Assembly: GCF_000758665.1 (NCBI RefSeq)
Contig: NZ_CP009285.1
Location: forward strand, 248,001 to 312,000
Length of the DNA: 64,000 bases
Origin: Paenibacillus borealis
Lineage (GTDB): Bacteria > Bacillota > Bacilli > Paenibacillales > Paenibacillaceae
Reading direction: 5' to 3'
The number at the start of each line of letters is the position of its first letter. Position 1 is the first letter of the stretch. Under the pieces are notes generated by a model. The model had not been told where the DNA came from. It did no database searches and was given only the letters and a program-made list of their open reading frames with translations. The position numbers and the translations under genes were made by a program. Below, in pieces: positions 9,029-17,864 of the stretch.

Positions 9029-10417
9029 TTATCTTTTGATAATCTCCGTTACTTTCTTCTGAATCACCGGCATAACCTCTTCCAGCGTCTTGTGTCCGGT
9101 CTCGACAGGCTGCAGCTCATTAATGAACATGTCGTTGATCTGCGAGTAGTTGGTGATCAGATGGTTGTAGGATTCATACCCGTATTTGACAGCACCCTCG
9201 TAGACCTTCTTCACATCCTGCGGGTCAATCCCGTCGAAATGCTTGTAATAGACTTCAGCGGCTTCAGTGTTGACCGGTGGATTGCCTCCGCTCAGCTCAA
9301 TGGACTTCTCCTGGACCTCGGTGGTCATCAGGTATTTGATCCATTCAAAAGCTTCCTTCGGATGCTTCGAATCCTTCAGAATCAGCAGCGGATCGACGAA
9401 CAGGGTGCTGCGCACCTGCTCATTTCCGCCCCATGGCACTGCGGCTACGCCGATTTTGAACGGGAAGTCGTTAGCCCCGGCGAGGTTCCAGGAGCCCCCG
9501 ATGGACATGCCGATCTTGCCCGCAACGAACGGGTCGCCGTTCTGTCCGGCTACGCTTTTGCTCCACTCGGAAGTTGGAGACACCTTATCCTTGAAGACAA
9601 GGTCGAACAGCTTCTGGTAAGCGGCAATGACCTCAGGGGAGTCGAAATGTGTCTCCGAAGGAACGCCGCCGTTGGTCCAGGTATCCTCGGAGTAAGGCTC
9701 TGCCCCGAAGTACAGCGGCCGCATATCCCGCTCCGCCCAGGTGAAGTCTACGCCGTATTGCGTTTTGGCGATATCGTCGGAGACGAGGGTCATCTTCTTG
9801 GCATCCTCCACCATCCGCTCAAACGTCCAGCTCTTATCTTCATAGTCACTTGGCGGATAGGAGACACCTGCCGCATCGAACATATCCTTGTTGTAGAGCA
9901 TCAGGGTGACATACATATTGACCGGTATGCCGTAGGTGCGGCCGTTCACCGTGTAAATCTTCATCAGATTCCCGGGGATGTTATAGTCCTCAGCCTTGAA
10001 GCCGTCTTCCTTAATGAGGTCAGTCAGATCAAGCAGCATGTCTTTGTTGTAATACTCGGCGAAACCGCCGTATCCGTAGTGGCTCGTAACATCCGGGGAA
10101 TTGCCACCGGCAATCAGCGTCTGCAGCTTGCTGTCGAACTGCTCATAGGGGGCTTTCTCTACCTTAACCTTGATATTCGGATGCTCTTTCTCGAACTCAG
10201 GAATCAGCTTCTCAATGAACGTGCGGTCTTCCGAGTCAATCGTATAATGGGATATCGTTACCTGTTCCCCGGAACCGCCGGAATTCCCGGCCCCGCTGTC
10301 CCCTGCTGCGACATTCCCTGCTGATTTGCCGCCTCCGCAGCCCGATATCGCTACCATTGCTGTCAGGGCTGTTGTAAGCAGGACGGCCGGCCTCTTGCTC
10401 TTCATGATCTTGTTCAT
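9029..10417 (-). CDS. ABC sugar-binding lipoprotein (family 1)
   Basis: A 462-residue extracellular solute-binding protein. The signal peptide ends in a lipobox (AISGC) and a Gly/Ser-rich linker; the rest is a typical family 1 binding fold with ANDFPFKIGVAAVPWGG and WIKYLMTTEVQ in the C-terminal half. The ATG at 10417 has GGAGGG eight bases upstream. It works with the two permeases encoded just upstream; an ATPase gene is absent from the locus, as is usual in this group where a shared MsmX-like ATPase serves many transporters. Confidence 0.92.
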   Translation of the reverse strand: MNKIMKSKRPAVLLTTALTAMVAISGCGGGKSAGNVAAGDSGAGNSGGSGEQVTISHYTIDSEDRTFIEKLIPEFEKEHPNIKVKVEKAPYEQFDSKLQTLIAGGNSPDVTSHYGYGGFAEYYNKDMLLDLTDLIKEDGFKAEDYNIPGNLMKIYTVNGRTYGIPVNMYVTLMLYNKDMFDAAGVSYPPSDYEDKSWTFERMVEDAKKMTLVSDDIAKTQYGVDFTWAERDMRPLYFGAEPYSEDTWTNGGVPSETHFDSPEVIAAYQKLFDLVFKDKVSPTSEWSKSVAGQNGDPFVAGKIGMSIGGSWNLAGANDFPFKIGVAAVPWGGNEQVRSTLFVDPLLILKDSKHPKEAFEWIKYLMTTEVQEKSIELSGGNPPVNTEAAEVYYKHFDGIDPQDVKKVYEGAVKYGYESYNHLITNYSQINDMFINELQPVETGHKTLEEVMPVIQKKVTEIIKR

Positions 10418-10457
10418 TGTTCATTCCCTCCATGATTTCAAGTATTGTGGACCCGGA

Positions 10458-11336
10458 TTACTTAATGCCTGTCAGCACAATGCCCTCCACAAACTGCTTC
10501 TGGGCGATAGCGAACAGAGTGACGATTGGAACCATAGCCAGGACAGAGGCGACCATCAGCAGATGCCACGGCGGAATGCGGAAACGTGATGAGGTGAGCG
10601 AGGCCATACCGACCGGAAGCGTGAATTTGTCCGACGAGCTTAAGTAGAGCACGGGGGTCAGCAGATCATTCCAGCTGTAGATAAAAGCAAAGATCGCCAC
10701 GGTCGCCAGCGCCGGTGCAGACAGCGGAAGTGCGATGGTCCGCCACATCCGCAGCTCACCGCAGCCGTCAATCCGTCCGGCGTCGAACAATTCCTCGGGC
10801 AGCGTAGAGAAGAACTGCCGCAGCAGGAAGATGTTATACGCCGAGCCGAAGAAGGCAGGCACGATCAGCGGCAAGAAGGTGTCGATCCACTGCATCTTGG
10901 AGAACAGCACGAACTGCGGAATCATAATCGCCGGATAAGGCAGCATCATCGTGCTCAATAGCAGGATGAACCAGAAGTTGTTGCCGCGCCCCCGGTATCT
11001 GGCGAACCCGTAAGCGACCAGCGCCGAAGAGAGCAGGGTGCCGAAGACGGAGAAGCCGGCGATAATCAGGCTGTTCTTGTAGAGCGTACCGAACTGGAGA
11101 GTCTCAAAAATATCGGTATAATTGCTCCAGGCCCAGCTCTCCGGCAGAAAGGTCGGCGGGAACTTCAGCATTTCCCGTTTCGACTTCAGCGAGGTAGAGA
11201 CCATGAAGAACAGCGGCAGCAGCATGAGGAATGTGGTGATTACCAGTGTGATGAAGCTGGCGATCTTAACGGGATCAACTCTCCGGCGCAGCCGGGAAGG
11301 CGGGCTAAGCGGGCTCGCGGCCTTAACGGTACTCAT
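10458..11336 (-). CDS. ABC sugar permease, MalG type
   Basis: A 292-residue membrane protein with about six transmembrane helices. The cytoplasmic EAA loop reads DAGRIDGCGELRMWRTIALP, the contact site for the ATPase. Its ATG overlaps the stop of the MalF-type gene by four bases (ATGA), indicating coupled translation. It forms the membrane pore with that partner. Confidence 0.93.
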   Translation of the reverse strand: MSTVKAASPLSPPSRLRRRVDPVKIASFITLVITTFLMLLPLFFMVSTSLKSKREMLKFPPTFLPESWAWSNYTDIFETLQFGTLYKNSLIIAGFSVFGTLLSSALVAYGFARYRGRGNNFWFILLLSTMMLPYPAIMIPQFVLFSKMQWIDTFLPLIVPAFFGSAYNIFLLRQFFSTLPEELFDAGRIDGCGELRMWRTIALPLSAPALATVAIFAFIYSWNDLLTPVLYLSSSDKFTLPVGMASLTSSRFRIPPWHLLMVASVLAMVPIVTLFAIAQKQFVEGIVLTGIK

Positions 11337-12232
11337 CGGCGGCTGCCTCCTTCATAGTGGACATAGCGATTAGACAGCTTCATAATGACGGCCGTGAACA
11401 GCATGACGACAATTAGCAGGATCCAGGCAAGGGCTGAAGAGTAGCCGGCCCGGTATTCCTTGAAGGCGCTGGTGTACAGATTGTAGACGTAGAACCAGGT
11501 GGAGTAGTTAGGTCCCCCTTGGGTCATGACGAAGGCCTGCGTGAACACCTGGAAGGAGTCGATCAGGCCCATAATCAGCTGGAACAGCAGCACAGGCGAG
11601 ATCATTGGCAGCGTGATGTTCAGGAAAATGCGGAAGCGTCCTGCCCCGTCCAGGTTAGCAGCTTCGATCAGGCTGGCCGGGACCCCCTGCAGACCGGCGA
11701 GGAAAAGAATCATGCCGGAGCCTGCTGTCCAGAAGGACATGATGATCAGGGCGTACAGCGCCGTATCGGGATTCATCAGCCAGGCCGGACCGTGGATGCC
11801 GAACCAGGAGAGCATATAGTTGAAGAGGCCGATCTGCGGGTTGAAGATCCAGTACCAGAGGAGCGACATCGCAACGCCGGAGACCATACTCGGGAAATAC
11901 ATCGCTGTCCGGAAGAAGCCGCGCCAGGGAATGGTCTGATGCAGCAGCAGGGCGAACCCGAGACCGAGCAGCAATTGCACCGGCACGCTGATGAAGGTAT
12001 ATCTTAGGGTGACTTTCACGGACCGCCAGAACAGCTCGTTATGGAACATCTCTGTGTAATTGGCGAGACCGATGAATTTGGGCGGATGAATAATGTCATA
12101 ATCGGTGAAGCTGTAGTACAGCGACGACAAGATGGGATACAGGGCGAAGATAAGGAAGCCAATCAGCCATGGGGAAATGAACAGATACATGTAGAACGTC
12201 TGCCGCCGGCTCTCACTCTTAATCACGAACAC
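11333..12232 (-). CDS. ABC sugar permease, MalF type
   Basis: A 299-residue membrane protein with about six transmembrane helices and the EAA loop EAANLDGAGRFRIFLNITLP. It is the first gene of the operon; GTG at 12232 is used, five bases after AAAGG, with a second in-frame GTG two codons later as an alternative. The 5' untranslated region predicted from the promoter is only about 13 nt. Confidence 0.92.
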   Translation of the reverse strand: MFVIKSESRRQTFYMYLFISPWLIGFLIFALYPILSSLYYSFTDYDIIHPPKFIGLANYTEMFHNELFWRSVKVTLRYTFISVPVQLLLGLGFALLLHQTIPWRGFFRTAMYFPSMVSGVAMSLLWYWIFNPQIGLFNYMLSWFGIHGPAWLMNPDTALYALIIMSFWTAGSGMILFLAGLQGVPASLIEAANLDGAGRFRIFLNITLPMISPVLLFQLIMGLIDSFQVFTQAFVMTQGGPNYSTWFYVYNLYTSAFKEYRAGYSSALAWILLIVVMLFTAVIMKLSNRYVHYEGGSRR

Positions 12233-12250
12233 ACCAGCCTTTCTTTCATA

Positions 12251-12270
12251 AAGTATAAGCGCTTTAACTT
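12251..12270. promoter_or_regulatory. LacI-type operator, promoter-proximal copy
   Basis: A 20-bp near-palindrome, AAGTATAAGCGCTTTAACTT. The right half is exact for the ideal palindrome built on GCTTTAACTT. It overlaps the -10 and spacer of the operon promoter, as expected for repression by the LacI protein encoded at 7931-8920. Confidence 0.65.
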
Positions 12271-12280
12271 TGAGGGTAAA
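12252..12280 (-). promoter_or_regulatory. Sigma-A-type promoter of the sugar operon
   Basis: On the minus strand TTTACC (12275-12280), a 17-bp spacer, and TATACT (12252-12257) form a good promoter for the operon starting at 12232. Its spacer and -10 are covered by the operator at 12251-12270. The gap 12233-12686 otherwise holds the second operator, an AT-rich stretch and the udk terminator. Confidence 0.65.
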
Positions 12281-12323
12281 TAAAAGTCGTTTAATGCTAT
12301 TTTAAATAGAATAAACGAATAAT

Positions 12324-12343
12324 AAGTTTAACCGCTTTAACTT
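12324..12343. promoter_or_regulatory. LacI-type operator, upstream copy
   Basis: AAGTTTAACCGCTTTAACTT matches the proximal operator at 18 of 20 positions and lies 73 bp (about seven helical turns) upstream, a spacing suited to looping by a tetramer or pair of dimers. Confidence 0.6.
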
Positions 12344-12621
12344 TATGATCATCCTGTTGCACTAATCATAGTGGATGAAACGGAAATAATCAACAGTTAT
12401 TTCTTCAATAAAGCGCTACCAGTCAATAAATATAACAAATGAGATGGAATTATTACTGAGAACAATGATAATTTCAATAATAATTCAGATCTCGCGTCAG
12501 GTAATATTACCTTAGTGGTGAATTGGTTGAGTTCTTCTGCATCCGTTAGCGCTGTTACTTATAAATCATGCGGGAGAATGTTATCTATTCTCCGTTTGTA
12601 CCCGGCCGCCACTCCACTGCA

Positions 12622-12652
12622 AAGAGCCGCCCGGCATGGCCGGGCAGCTCTT
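12622..12652 (-). terminator. Terminator hairpin after udk
   Basis: A long stem, AAGAGC plus GCCCGGC on one side and the matching arms on the other around the loop ATG, lies downstream of udk. The T-tract on the minus strand is short. Confidence 0.65.
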
Positions 12653-12686
12653 ATTCAACTAAGGTATGAGCAGGTGACTGCTCTGC

Positions 12687-13316
12687 TTAAGTCCACTGAT
12701 GATCGCCTGACAGATACTTCTCGGTCAATACGGACAGCAGCTGAATACCTACTTCATTCTGTCCGCCTTCCGGGATGATCAGGTCGGCATATTTCTTGGA
12801 TGGTTCGATAAAAGCTTCATGCATCGGCTTAACTGTGGTCAGGTATTGTGTGTGGATCGAACGGATCGTCCGGCCGCGTTCCTCGATATCCCGCAGCACC
12901 CGGCGGAGGATACGCACATCGGGGTCGGTATCCACGAATACCTTGATGTTAAGCTGCTCACGCAGCTTCTCGTCGGAGAGGACATGAAGCCCTTCAAGGA
13001 TGACGATATTGTTCGGAGCCAGCTCAACGGTCTTCTCGGTCGAACGGGCATGAACGGTGAAATCATACACTGGGGCGAATGCGGCTTGTCCGGCTTTCAG
13101 ACAATCTAAATGTTCAATCAGCAGTTCCGTATCAAAGGCCAGCGGGTGATCGTAATTGATCGCACCGCGTTCAGCCATGCTGAGGTAAGAATGGTCTTTA
13201 TAGTAGTTATCCTGAGATATGAACGTCACTTTGTCAGATCCAAGACGGTCAATAACGGAGCGCGCTACCGTCGTTTTGCCGGAACCGGTCCCGCCGGCGA
13301 TACCAATAATAAGCAT
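12687..13316 (-). CDS. udk: Uridine kinase
   Basis: A 209-residue uridine/cytidine kinase that phosphorylates the nucleosides with ATP or GTP in pyrimidine salvage. The P-loop GIAGGTGSGKTTVA is at residues 4-17, followed by FISQDNYYKD and INYDHPLAFD, both typical of Udk. The start is ATG at 13316, giving the usual N-terminus just before the P-loop; its GGGAGG site is 14 bases away, longer than ideal, but no better start exists. Monocistronic, with a hairpin terminator after it. Confidence 0.93.
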   Translation of the reverse strand: MLIIGIAGGTGSGKTTVARSVIDRLGSDKVTFISQDNYYKDHSYLSMAERGAINYDHPLAFDTELLIEHLDCLKAGQAAFAPVYDFTVHARSTEKTVELAPNNIVILEGLHVLSDEKLREQLNIKVFVDTDPDVRILRRVLRDIEERGRTIRSIHTQYLTTVKPMHEAFIEPSKKYADLIIPEGGQNEVGIQLLSVLTEKYLSGDHQWT

Positions 13317-13508
13317 GGTGTTTTTATAAACCTCCCTAAGCGATTGCCTTTGCAATTCCAATATTGTAGCACAGCGGTCAACTTATTTCACCTTGGATCA
13401 GAGGAATATCATGTGAACTTTCAAATAAATCGGGTATTTCAGCGAAAAATGATATAATTTCAAGTATTCGTACAGGTCGAGCATATTTAAAGGGAGCGGA
13501 TTAGCGGA

Positions 13509-14600
13509 ATGAATGAGCAGAATGCTTTACTGGAAGCTTTTAACGGGACAGAAGTGCAGCTGGCAGGTCATGGCAAAAGAGAGGTTGCCGTGCTGAAGGA
13601 AGCACTGGCCGGAGTGGAGGAGCAGCTAGCCGCCGACTTGTATGGGTCAGGCGCAGTAATAGAGGATTTCCAGACGGAGATGGCCGGGGTGCTCGGCAAA
13701 GAAAGCAGCGTGTTCTTCCCCAGCGGCACGATGGCCCAGCAGATTGCCCTGCGGATCTGGAGTGACCGCAAAGGCAGCAAAAGAGTGGCCTATCACCCGC
13801 TATGCCACCTGGAGATTCATGAGCAGGACGGGCTGAAGGAGCTGCATCATCTGGAGCCGCTGCTGCTGGCGGATAAAGACCGCCTGATCACACTGGATGA
13901 TGTGAAGAATATGGGGGCGGGTATTGCCTGTCTGCTGCTTGAGCTGCCCCAGCGGGAAATCGGCGGGCAGCTGCCGGAGTATGCCGAGCTGGAAGCAATT
14001 TCGGCCTACTGCCGGGAGCAGGGGATTATTCTTCATCTGGATGGAGCGCGGCTGTTCGAAGTGCTGCCTTACTACGGCAAGACAGCTGCCGAGGTCTGCG
14101 GGTTGTTCGACAGCGTATATATTTCCTTCTACAAAGGCATCGGCGGAATTGCCGGAGCGGTCCTGGCCGGAAGCCGGGAGTTCACGGAGGAATCGAAGAT
14201 CTGGAAACGGCGTCACGGCGGTGACCTGATCAGTCTATATCCGTATATTCTGACGGCCAAGTATTATTACGGGCAGCGGATCGGCCGGATGGCCGGTTAT
14301 TATGAGCAGGCCAAGGAGCTGGCTGCCTTATTCAACAGCTGCCATAAGGTGTCTACGCTGCCGGAGGTGCCGGTCTCAAATATGTTCCATGTACATTTCG
14401 CGTTATCCAGGGAGCAGCTTGCTCCGGTATTGATACAGGTGTACACAGAGACGGGAATCGGGCTGACCCCGCGCTTGAAAGAAACCGGGGAAGCTTCATG
14501 TGCTTATGAGCTGAACATCGGGGATCTTTACAGCGGAGTGTCCAAGCCTGCGCTGGAAGAAGCCTTCCGGCTGCTGGATAAGCTGCTGCAGGAAGGCTAA
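13509..14600 (+). CDS. Threonine aldolase-like PLP enzyme (beta-eliminating lyase family)
   Basis: A 363-residue fold-type I PLP enzyme. FFPSGTMAQQIALR, the cofactor phosphate site, is near residue 75; HLDGARLFE holds the PLP-binding Asp near residue 180; SFYKGIGGIAGAVLAG contains the Schiff-base Lys near residue 208. Low-specificity L-threonine aldolases split threonine into glycine and acetaldehyde. AAAGGGAG lies 12 bases before the ATG. Stand-alone, divergent from udk, with a terminator at 14614-14649. Confidence 0.88.
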   Translation: MNEQNALLEAFNGTEVQLAGHGKREVAVLKEALAGVEEQLAADLYGSGAVIEDFQTEMAGVLGKESSVFFPSGTMAQQIALRIWSDRKGSKRVAYHPLCHLEIHEQDGLKELHHLEPLLLADKDRLITLDDVKNMGAGIACLLLELPQREIGGQLPEYAELEAISAYCREQGIILHLDGARLFEVLPYYGKTAAEVCGLFDSVYISFYKGIGGIAGAVLAGSREFTEESKIWKRRHGGDLISLYPYILTAKYYYGQRIGRMAGYYEQAKELAALFNSCHKVSTLPEVPVSNMFHVHFALSREQLAPVLIQVYTETGIGLTPRLKETGEASCAYELNIGDLYSGVSKPALEEAFRLLDKLLQEG

Positions 14601-14613
14601 AGCGGGCAAGAAC

Positions 14614-14649
14614 AAAAAGCAGCTTCCTTATAAGGGGAAGCTGCTTTTT
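14614..14649. terminator. Bidirectional intrinsic terminator
   Basis: A 14-bp perfect stem, AAAAAGCAGCTTCC (14614-14627) with 14636-14649, with A and T tracts on both ends, between the convergent aldolase and glycosyltransferase genes. Confidence 0.92.
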
Positions 14650-14689
14650 GTGTGGAGAGTTACACCATCCATCTAGCCGGTCTGTCCCG

Positions 14690-16009
14690 TTAACGGTTCA
14701 TCAGCGCCCGCACGAAGGAAACGCGGAGCAGCTGTTTTTTCATCAGCTTGGTGCGGAACTGGCGCTTCAATTGATTGTAGGCCTGAGGAGAGTGGTTGCT
14801 CGCCCAGCTGTACATGAACTTGAAGTCGCTGTGGCTTTTGGCGGAGTTCATCAGGTAGTAAGAGATCGTATCATAGACGTTATGGTTGAACCACTCATTC
14901 ATTTCCGGCTTGCTGTAGCCGAAGCGCTCGATGGCCATGTTGCGGATGTTGCGCTTCTCCTCCAGATTCTCGATCAGGAACGACTGGCTGAGATTGAAGG
15001 TGATATTGTTGCCGTGAATCCGGTACACGCCCGCCAGCGTATCAATAAACCCGGCATCGCCGATCAGCAGCGCCCGCAGGTAAATGGAAGCATCGTTGAC
15101 CATGCTCATATTCAGGATATCCATGCTCAGCAGCGCCTCACGCTTGAAGATCGCGGTTAAAGTCGAGGCAGGCTTGGGATAGCCCTCCTGCTCAAAGTTC
15201 ATGAAATAGTCGTGTTTGTCCGTGACGGGACTCAGCCCCAGACTGGAGATGGTAAGCTTCTGCGACTGGGAATACTCCAGAAATACATTGGCGGCGACAA
15301 AAGACAGCTCCGGATGCAGCCGGTGAACATTCACGGCTTTGGTGAAATAGCTGCGGTCAATGAGATAGTCATCATCGTCCAGGAACAGGATGAATTCCCC
15401 GTCGCCATGGGCGGCCAGCGCTCTGCGGCGGTTGTTGCCGGGGCCGCTGTTGGTCTCATTCTGCATGAAGATGACGCGCGGCTCTGCTCCGAAGGTGGCG
15501 TTCATCATCTCCTGCGTACCGTCGCTGGAGCAATCGTCAATGACGATGATTTCGGTATGCGGATAATCCTGCCGCAGGATGCTGTTCACTGCCTGCTGCA
15601 GGAAATCTTTTCTATTATAAGTAGTGATAATTACGCTAACCTTCGGATGGCTTGCGGGATCGGTGCCAAGGTTGAGTGTAGACTTCTGCGTATCAGGCCT
15701 GCTGCTGCTGAGGGCGGCAAGCCCCTGCATGAACCCGATTATCTCATCGATCTGAATATTGAATTGAGTGCTGACATAATACTGGAGCGCGTCATCCGAA
15801 GCCCGGCCTGCCAGAAAGGCATCCAGGACACTGATGAGCGTCTCCAGATGTTCTTTGATTCCGGCATCACCCTCGCTGCTGCTGATATTCCTGCCCTGGC
15901 GGATCAGCTCTTCACGGGTCAGACCCCCGGCGGGCGGATGATGAATATCGTCACTCAGCTGATGCAGCAGATGCAGTCCTGCTTCATGTAAGTCCCCGCG
16001 GTGATCCAT
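14690..16009 (-). CDS. GT2 glycosyltransferase with N-terminal extension
   Basis: A 439-residue protein. The GT-A catalytic domain begins about residue 115 with VSVIITTYNRKDFLQQAV; LFLDDDDY is the metal-binding DxD region. The first 110 residues are a helical extension of unknown role. The ATG at 16009 has AGGAGG seven bases upstream; an earlier start would add 18 residues without a ribosome site. It lies downstream of the polysaccharide cluster, separated by a 316-bp gap rich in repeats, so it may be a separate transcript. Donor and acceptor unknown. Confidence 0.85.
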   Translation of the reverse strand: MDHRGDLHEAGLHLLHQLSDDIHHPPAGGLTREELIRQGRNISSSEGDAGIKEHLETLISVLDAFLAGRASDDALQYYVSTQFNIQIDEIIGFMQGLAALSSSRPDTQKSTLNLGTDPASHPKVSVIITTYNRKDFLQQAVNSILRQDYPHTEIIVIDDCSSDGTQEMMNATFGAEPRVIFMQNETNSGPGNNRRRALAAHGDGEFILFLDDDDYLIDRSYFTKAVNVHRLHPELSFVAANVFLEYSQSQKLTISSLGLSPVTDKHDYFMNFEQEGYPKPASTLTAIFKREALLSMDILNMSMVNDASIYLRALLIGDAGFIDTLAGVYRIHGNNITFNLSQSFLIENLEEKRNIRNMAIERFGYSKPEMNEWFNHNVYDTISYYLMNSAKSHSDFKFMYSWASNHSPQAYNQLKRQFRTKLMKKQLLRVSFVRALMNR

Positions 16010-16083
16010 AATCAGTCCTCCTAAATTTTGTGAGCTATACTCCATTGAATATCCTACGAACAAAATAGCACCGAAAGCAGAGA

Positions 16084-16160
16084 CTTAGTTTTATGGAGCA
16101 ATACTTCCAGGCTCACTTCGCAATAAAACTCGCTTCGGAAGCATGGGCTAAGTTTTGTGG
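16084..16160. repeat. Dispersed repeat related to 7783-7920
   Basis: Starts CTTAGTTTTATGG, contains CACTTCGCAATAAAACTCGC then TTCGGAAGCAT, and ends CTAAGTTTTGTGG. Core matches the 7783-7920 units apart from a 2-bp insertion. Lies in the gap 16010-16325, together with the repeat pair at 16180-16253 and a weak hairpin near 16293-16320 that could end the flippase transcript. Confidence 0.8.
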
Positions 16161-16179
16161 AAATCATCAGCTTAATTTA

Positions 16180-16253
16180 AATAGTTGGATTTTCTCCACT
16201 TATTATCCCAAATGTGAAGACCATTCTAAAATTAGTTGGAAAAACTCCACTTA
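16180..16253. repeat. Pair of short AGTTGGA...CTCCACTTA repeats
   Basis: Two copies (16180-16202 and 16229-16253) share AGTTGGA and CTCCACTTA around a variable four- or five-base centre that is T-rich in one and A-rich in the other. Each can form a small TGGA/TCCA hairpin. Confidence 0.6.
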
Positions 16254-16325
16254 AAAAACTGGGGGAGGTGCGCCGGCTGATTGTATGCGGCTGGAATGGG
16301 AATCTGTGCTACCCCATTTCCGGCA

Positions 16326-17864
16326 TTACAACGTCTGCCCCGCCGCAACCTTCCGCTTAAGCTTGAGTTTCGTTCTGAATTTCTTGGCATAGCTCCAGGT
16401 GTAGAGGAAGACCTCGCGTTCCATCAGAGAACCCACCAGGAAATAGATCGGTAGGATAATCACACCCAGCAGCGCGCCCCAGAGGATTACGCCGGTGTAG
16501 GAGGTAATGCTCAGATTCAGCTTGGTCGTAATGAACACGATTGCCGCGAAGACGGCGACGTTCGTAAGCCATCTGCGGAAGGTGATCCACGGGCTGCGCT
16601 CCAGCAGCACCCGGCTGGCGTAGACCACAATATCGATCGAACGGTAGAGCAGAGCAACAATAGTTCCCATCAGCACACCGTAGATTCCGAAGAAGATTAC
16701 GAACACAATCGAAGCTCCGAGGTTGATTGCCGACTCCAGAATCGAACGGAACTGCGTGTTGCGGAAGTGCCCGGCGATGGTAATCAGGTTGTTCGATGAC
16801 GTACGCGCATTGGTCAGCAGCTTAATCACCACGAACAGAATCGGCAGCCAGAAGTTAATGTAATTCACATCGTTGACCCCGGCGGTGTACAGCCGCATGA
16901 ACGGCAGAATCAGAATGTAGACCACCGTCAGGATCGAGAAGATCAGGCCCATGAAGTAGACCTCGTACGCATCATAGAATTTCACAAAAGCCTCTTTGCC
17001 CTCATGATAGCTCTGCCCCAGCGCCGATTTGACGCTGCCGTTGACAGTCTGGACGATGTTGTCGACGATGGTGAAGATCATGTTGTACATCACGTAGATA
17101 CTGACAATCTTCAGGTTGGTGAAAATGGTCAGGATCAGCACGTCCGTGTTACGGAAGACGAGATAGGAGATCTCATGCACCATGACGGAATTCTTTTGTC
17201 CGATTGCGGCGAAATCCGGCGTCAGGCTAAGGTCGATCCATTTATAATGCCGCTTCGCATAAATATAGAACGCGACAATCTGCAGCAGGGTCAGCACGAA
17301 GAACGAGGCCTGGACGGCGATGATGTTCACGCCCTGCAGCAGCAGGATGATCCGCACCACGTTGTTCAGAATGTTCGCTACCGTGACGATAGAGGTCTCA
17401 ATATAGCTTTTACCCTCAGCAATCAGAAGGACCCTGAATTTGCCCTGGAAGTAATAGTTGATGGCTCCGCCGAGGCCGGAGAACAGGATAATGGCTACGA
17501 TGCTGATACTGCTGATCTCTGAATGAATGACCAGCGGATAGATCACCGCCAGCAGCACGACCGAGATGAAATAGTAGATCCCGGTTTTTTTGTAGTAGCT
17601 GGAGGTGGCGGCCAGGATGGAGTTGATATGGCCCCGGTCGTTGCCGGCCACCGGTTTATAGAGTGCCTGCAGCGATGCCGCACCGACACCTGCCTCCAGC
17701 AGGGCGAAATAACTGATAATCTGCACAATCGAGGCAATCAGCCCGTTCGCTTCCGAGCCGTAGTTAACCATGATCAGGCGGGGGATGAAGAAACCGAGGA
17801 TAATGGTAATCACCTGGCTGGTAAGCCCGAAGCCCAGGTTCAGCATGCTCCGTTTAGCTTTCAT
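16326..17864 (-). CDS. Polysaccharide flippase (Wzx/MATE-like)
   Basis: A 512-residue integral membrane protein with about 12-14 predicted transmembrane helices, beginning SMLNLGFGLTSQVITIILGF. It resembles lipid-linked oligosaccharide flippases. The ATG at 17864 has GGGAG eight bases upstream and overlaps the end of the pyruvyltransferase gene by 11 bp, so the two are co-translated. Last gene of the four-gene polysaccharide operon. The translocated sugar is unknown. Confidence 0.85.
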   Translation of the reverse strand: MKAKRSMLNLGFGLTSQVITIILGFFIPRLIMVNYGSEANGLIASIVQIISYFALLEAGVGAASLQALYKPVAGNDRGHINSILAATSSYYKKTGIYYFISVVLLAVIYPLVIHSEISSISIVAIILFSGLGGAINYYFQGKFRVLLIAEGKSYIETSIVTVANILNNVVRIILLLQGVNIIAVQASFFVLTLLQIVAFYIYAKRHYKWIDLSLTPDFAAIGQKNSVMVHEISYLVFRNTDVLILTIFTNLKIVSIYVMYNMIFTIVDNIVQTVNGSVKSALGQSYHEGKEAFVKFYDAYEVYFMGLIFSILTVVYILILPFMRLYTAGVNDVNYINFWLPILFVVIKLLTNARTSSNNLITIAGHFRNTQFRSILESAINLGASIVFVIFFGIYGVLMGTIVALLYRSIDIVVYASRVLLERSPWITFRRWLTNVAVFAAIVFITTKLNLSITSYTGVILWGALLGVIILPIYFLVGSLMEREVFLYTWSYAKKFRTKLKLKRKVAAGQTL

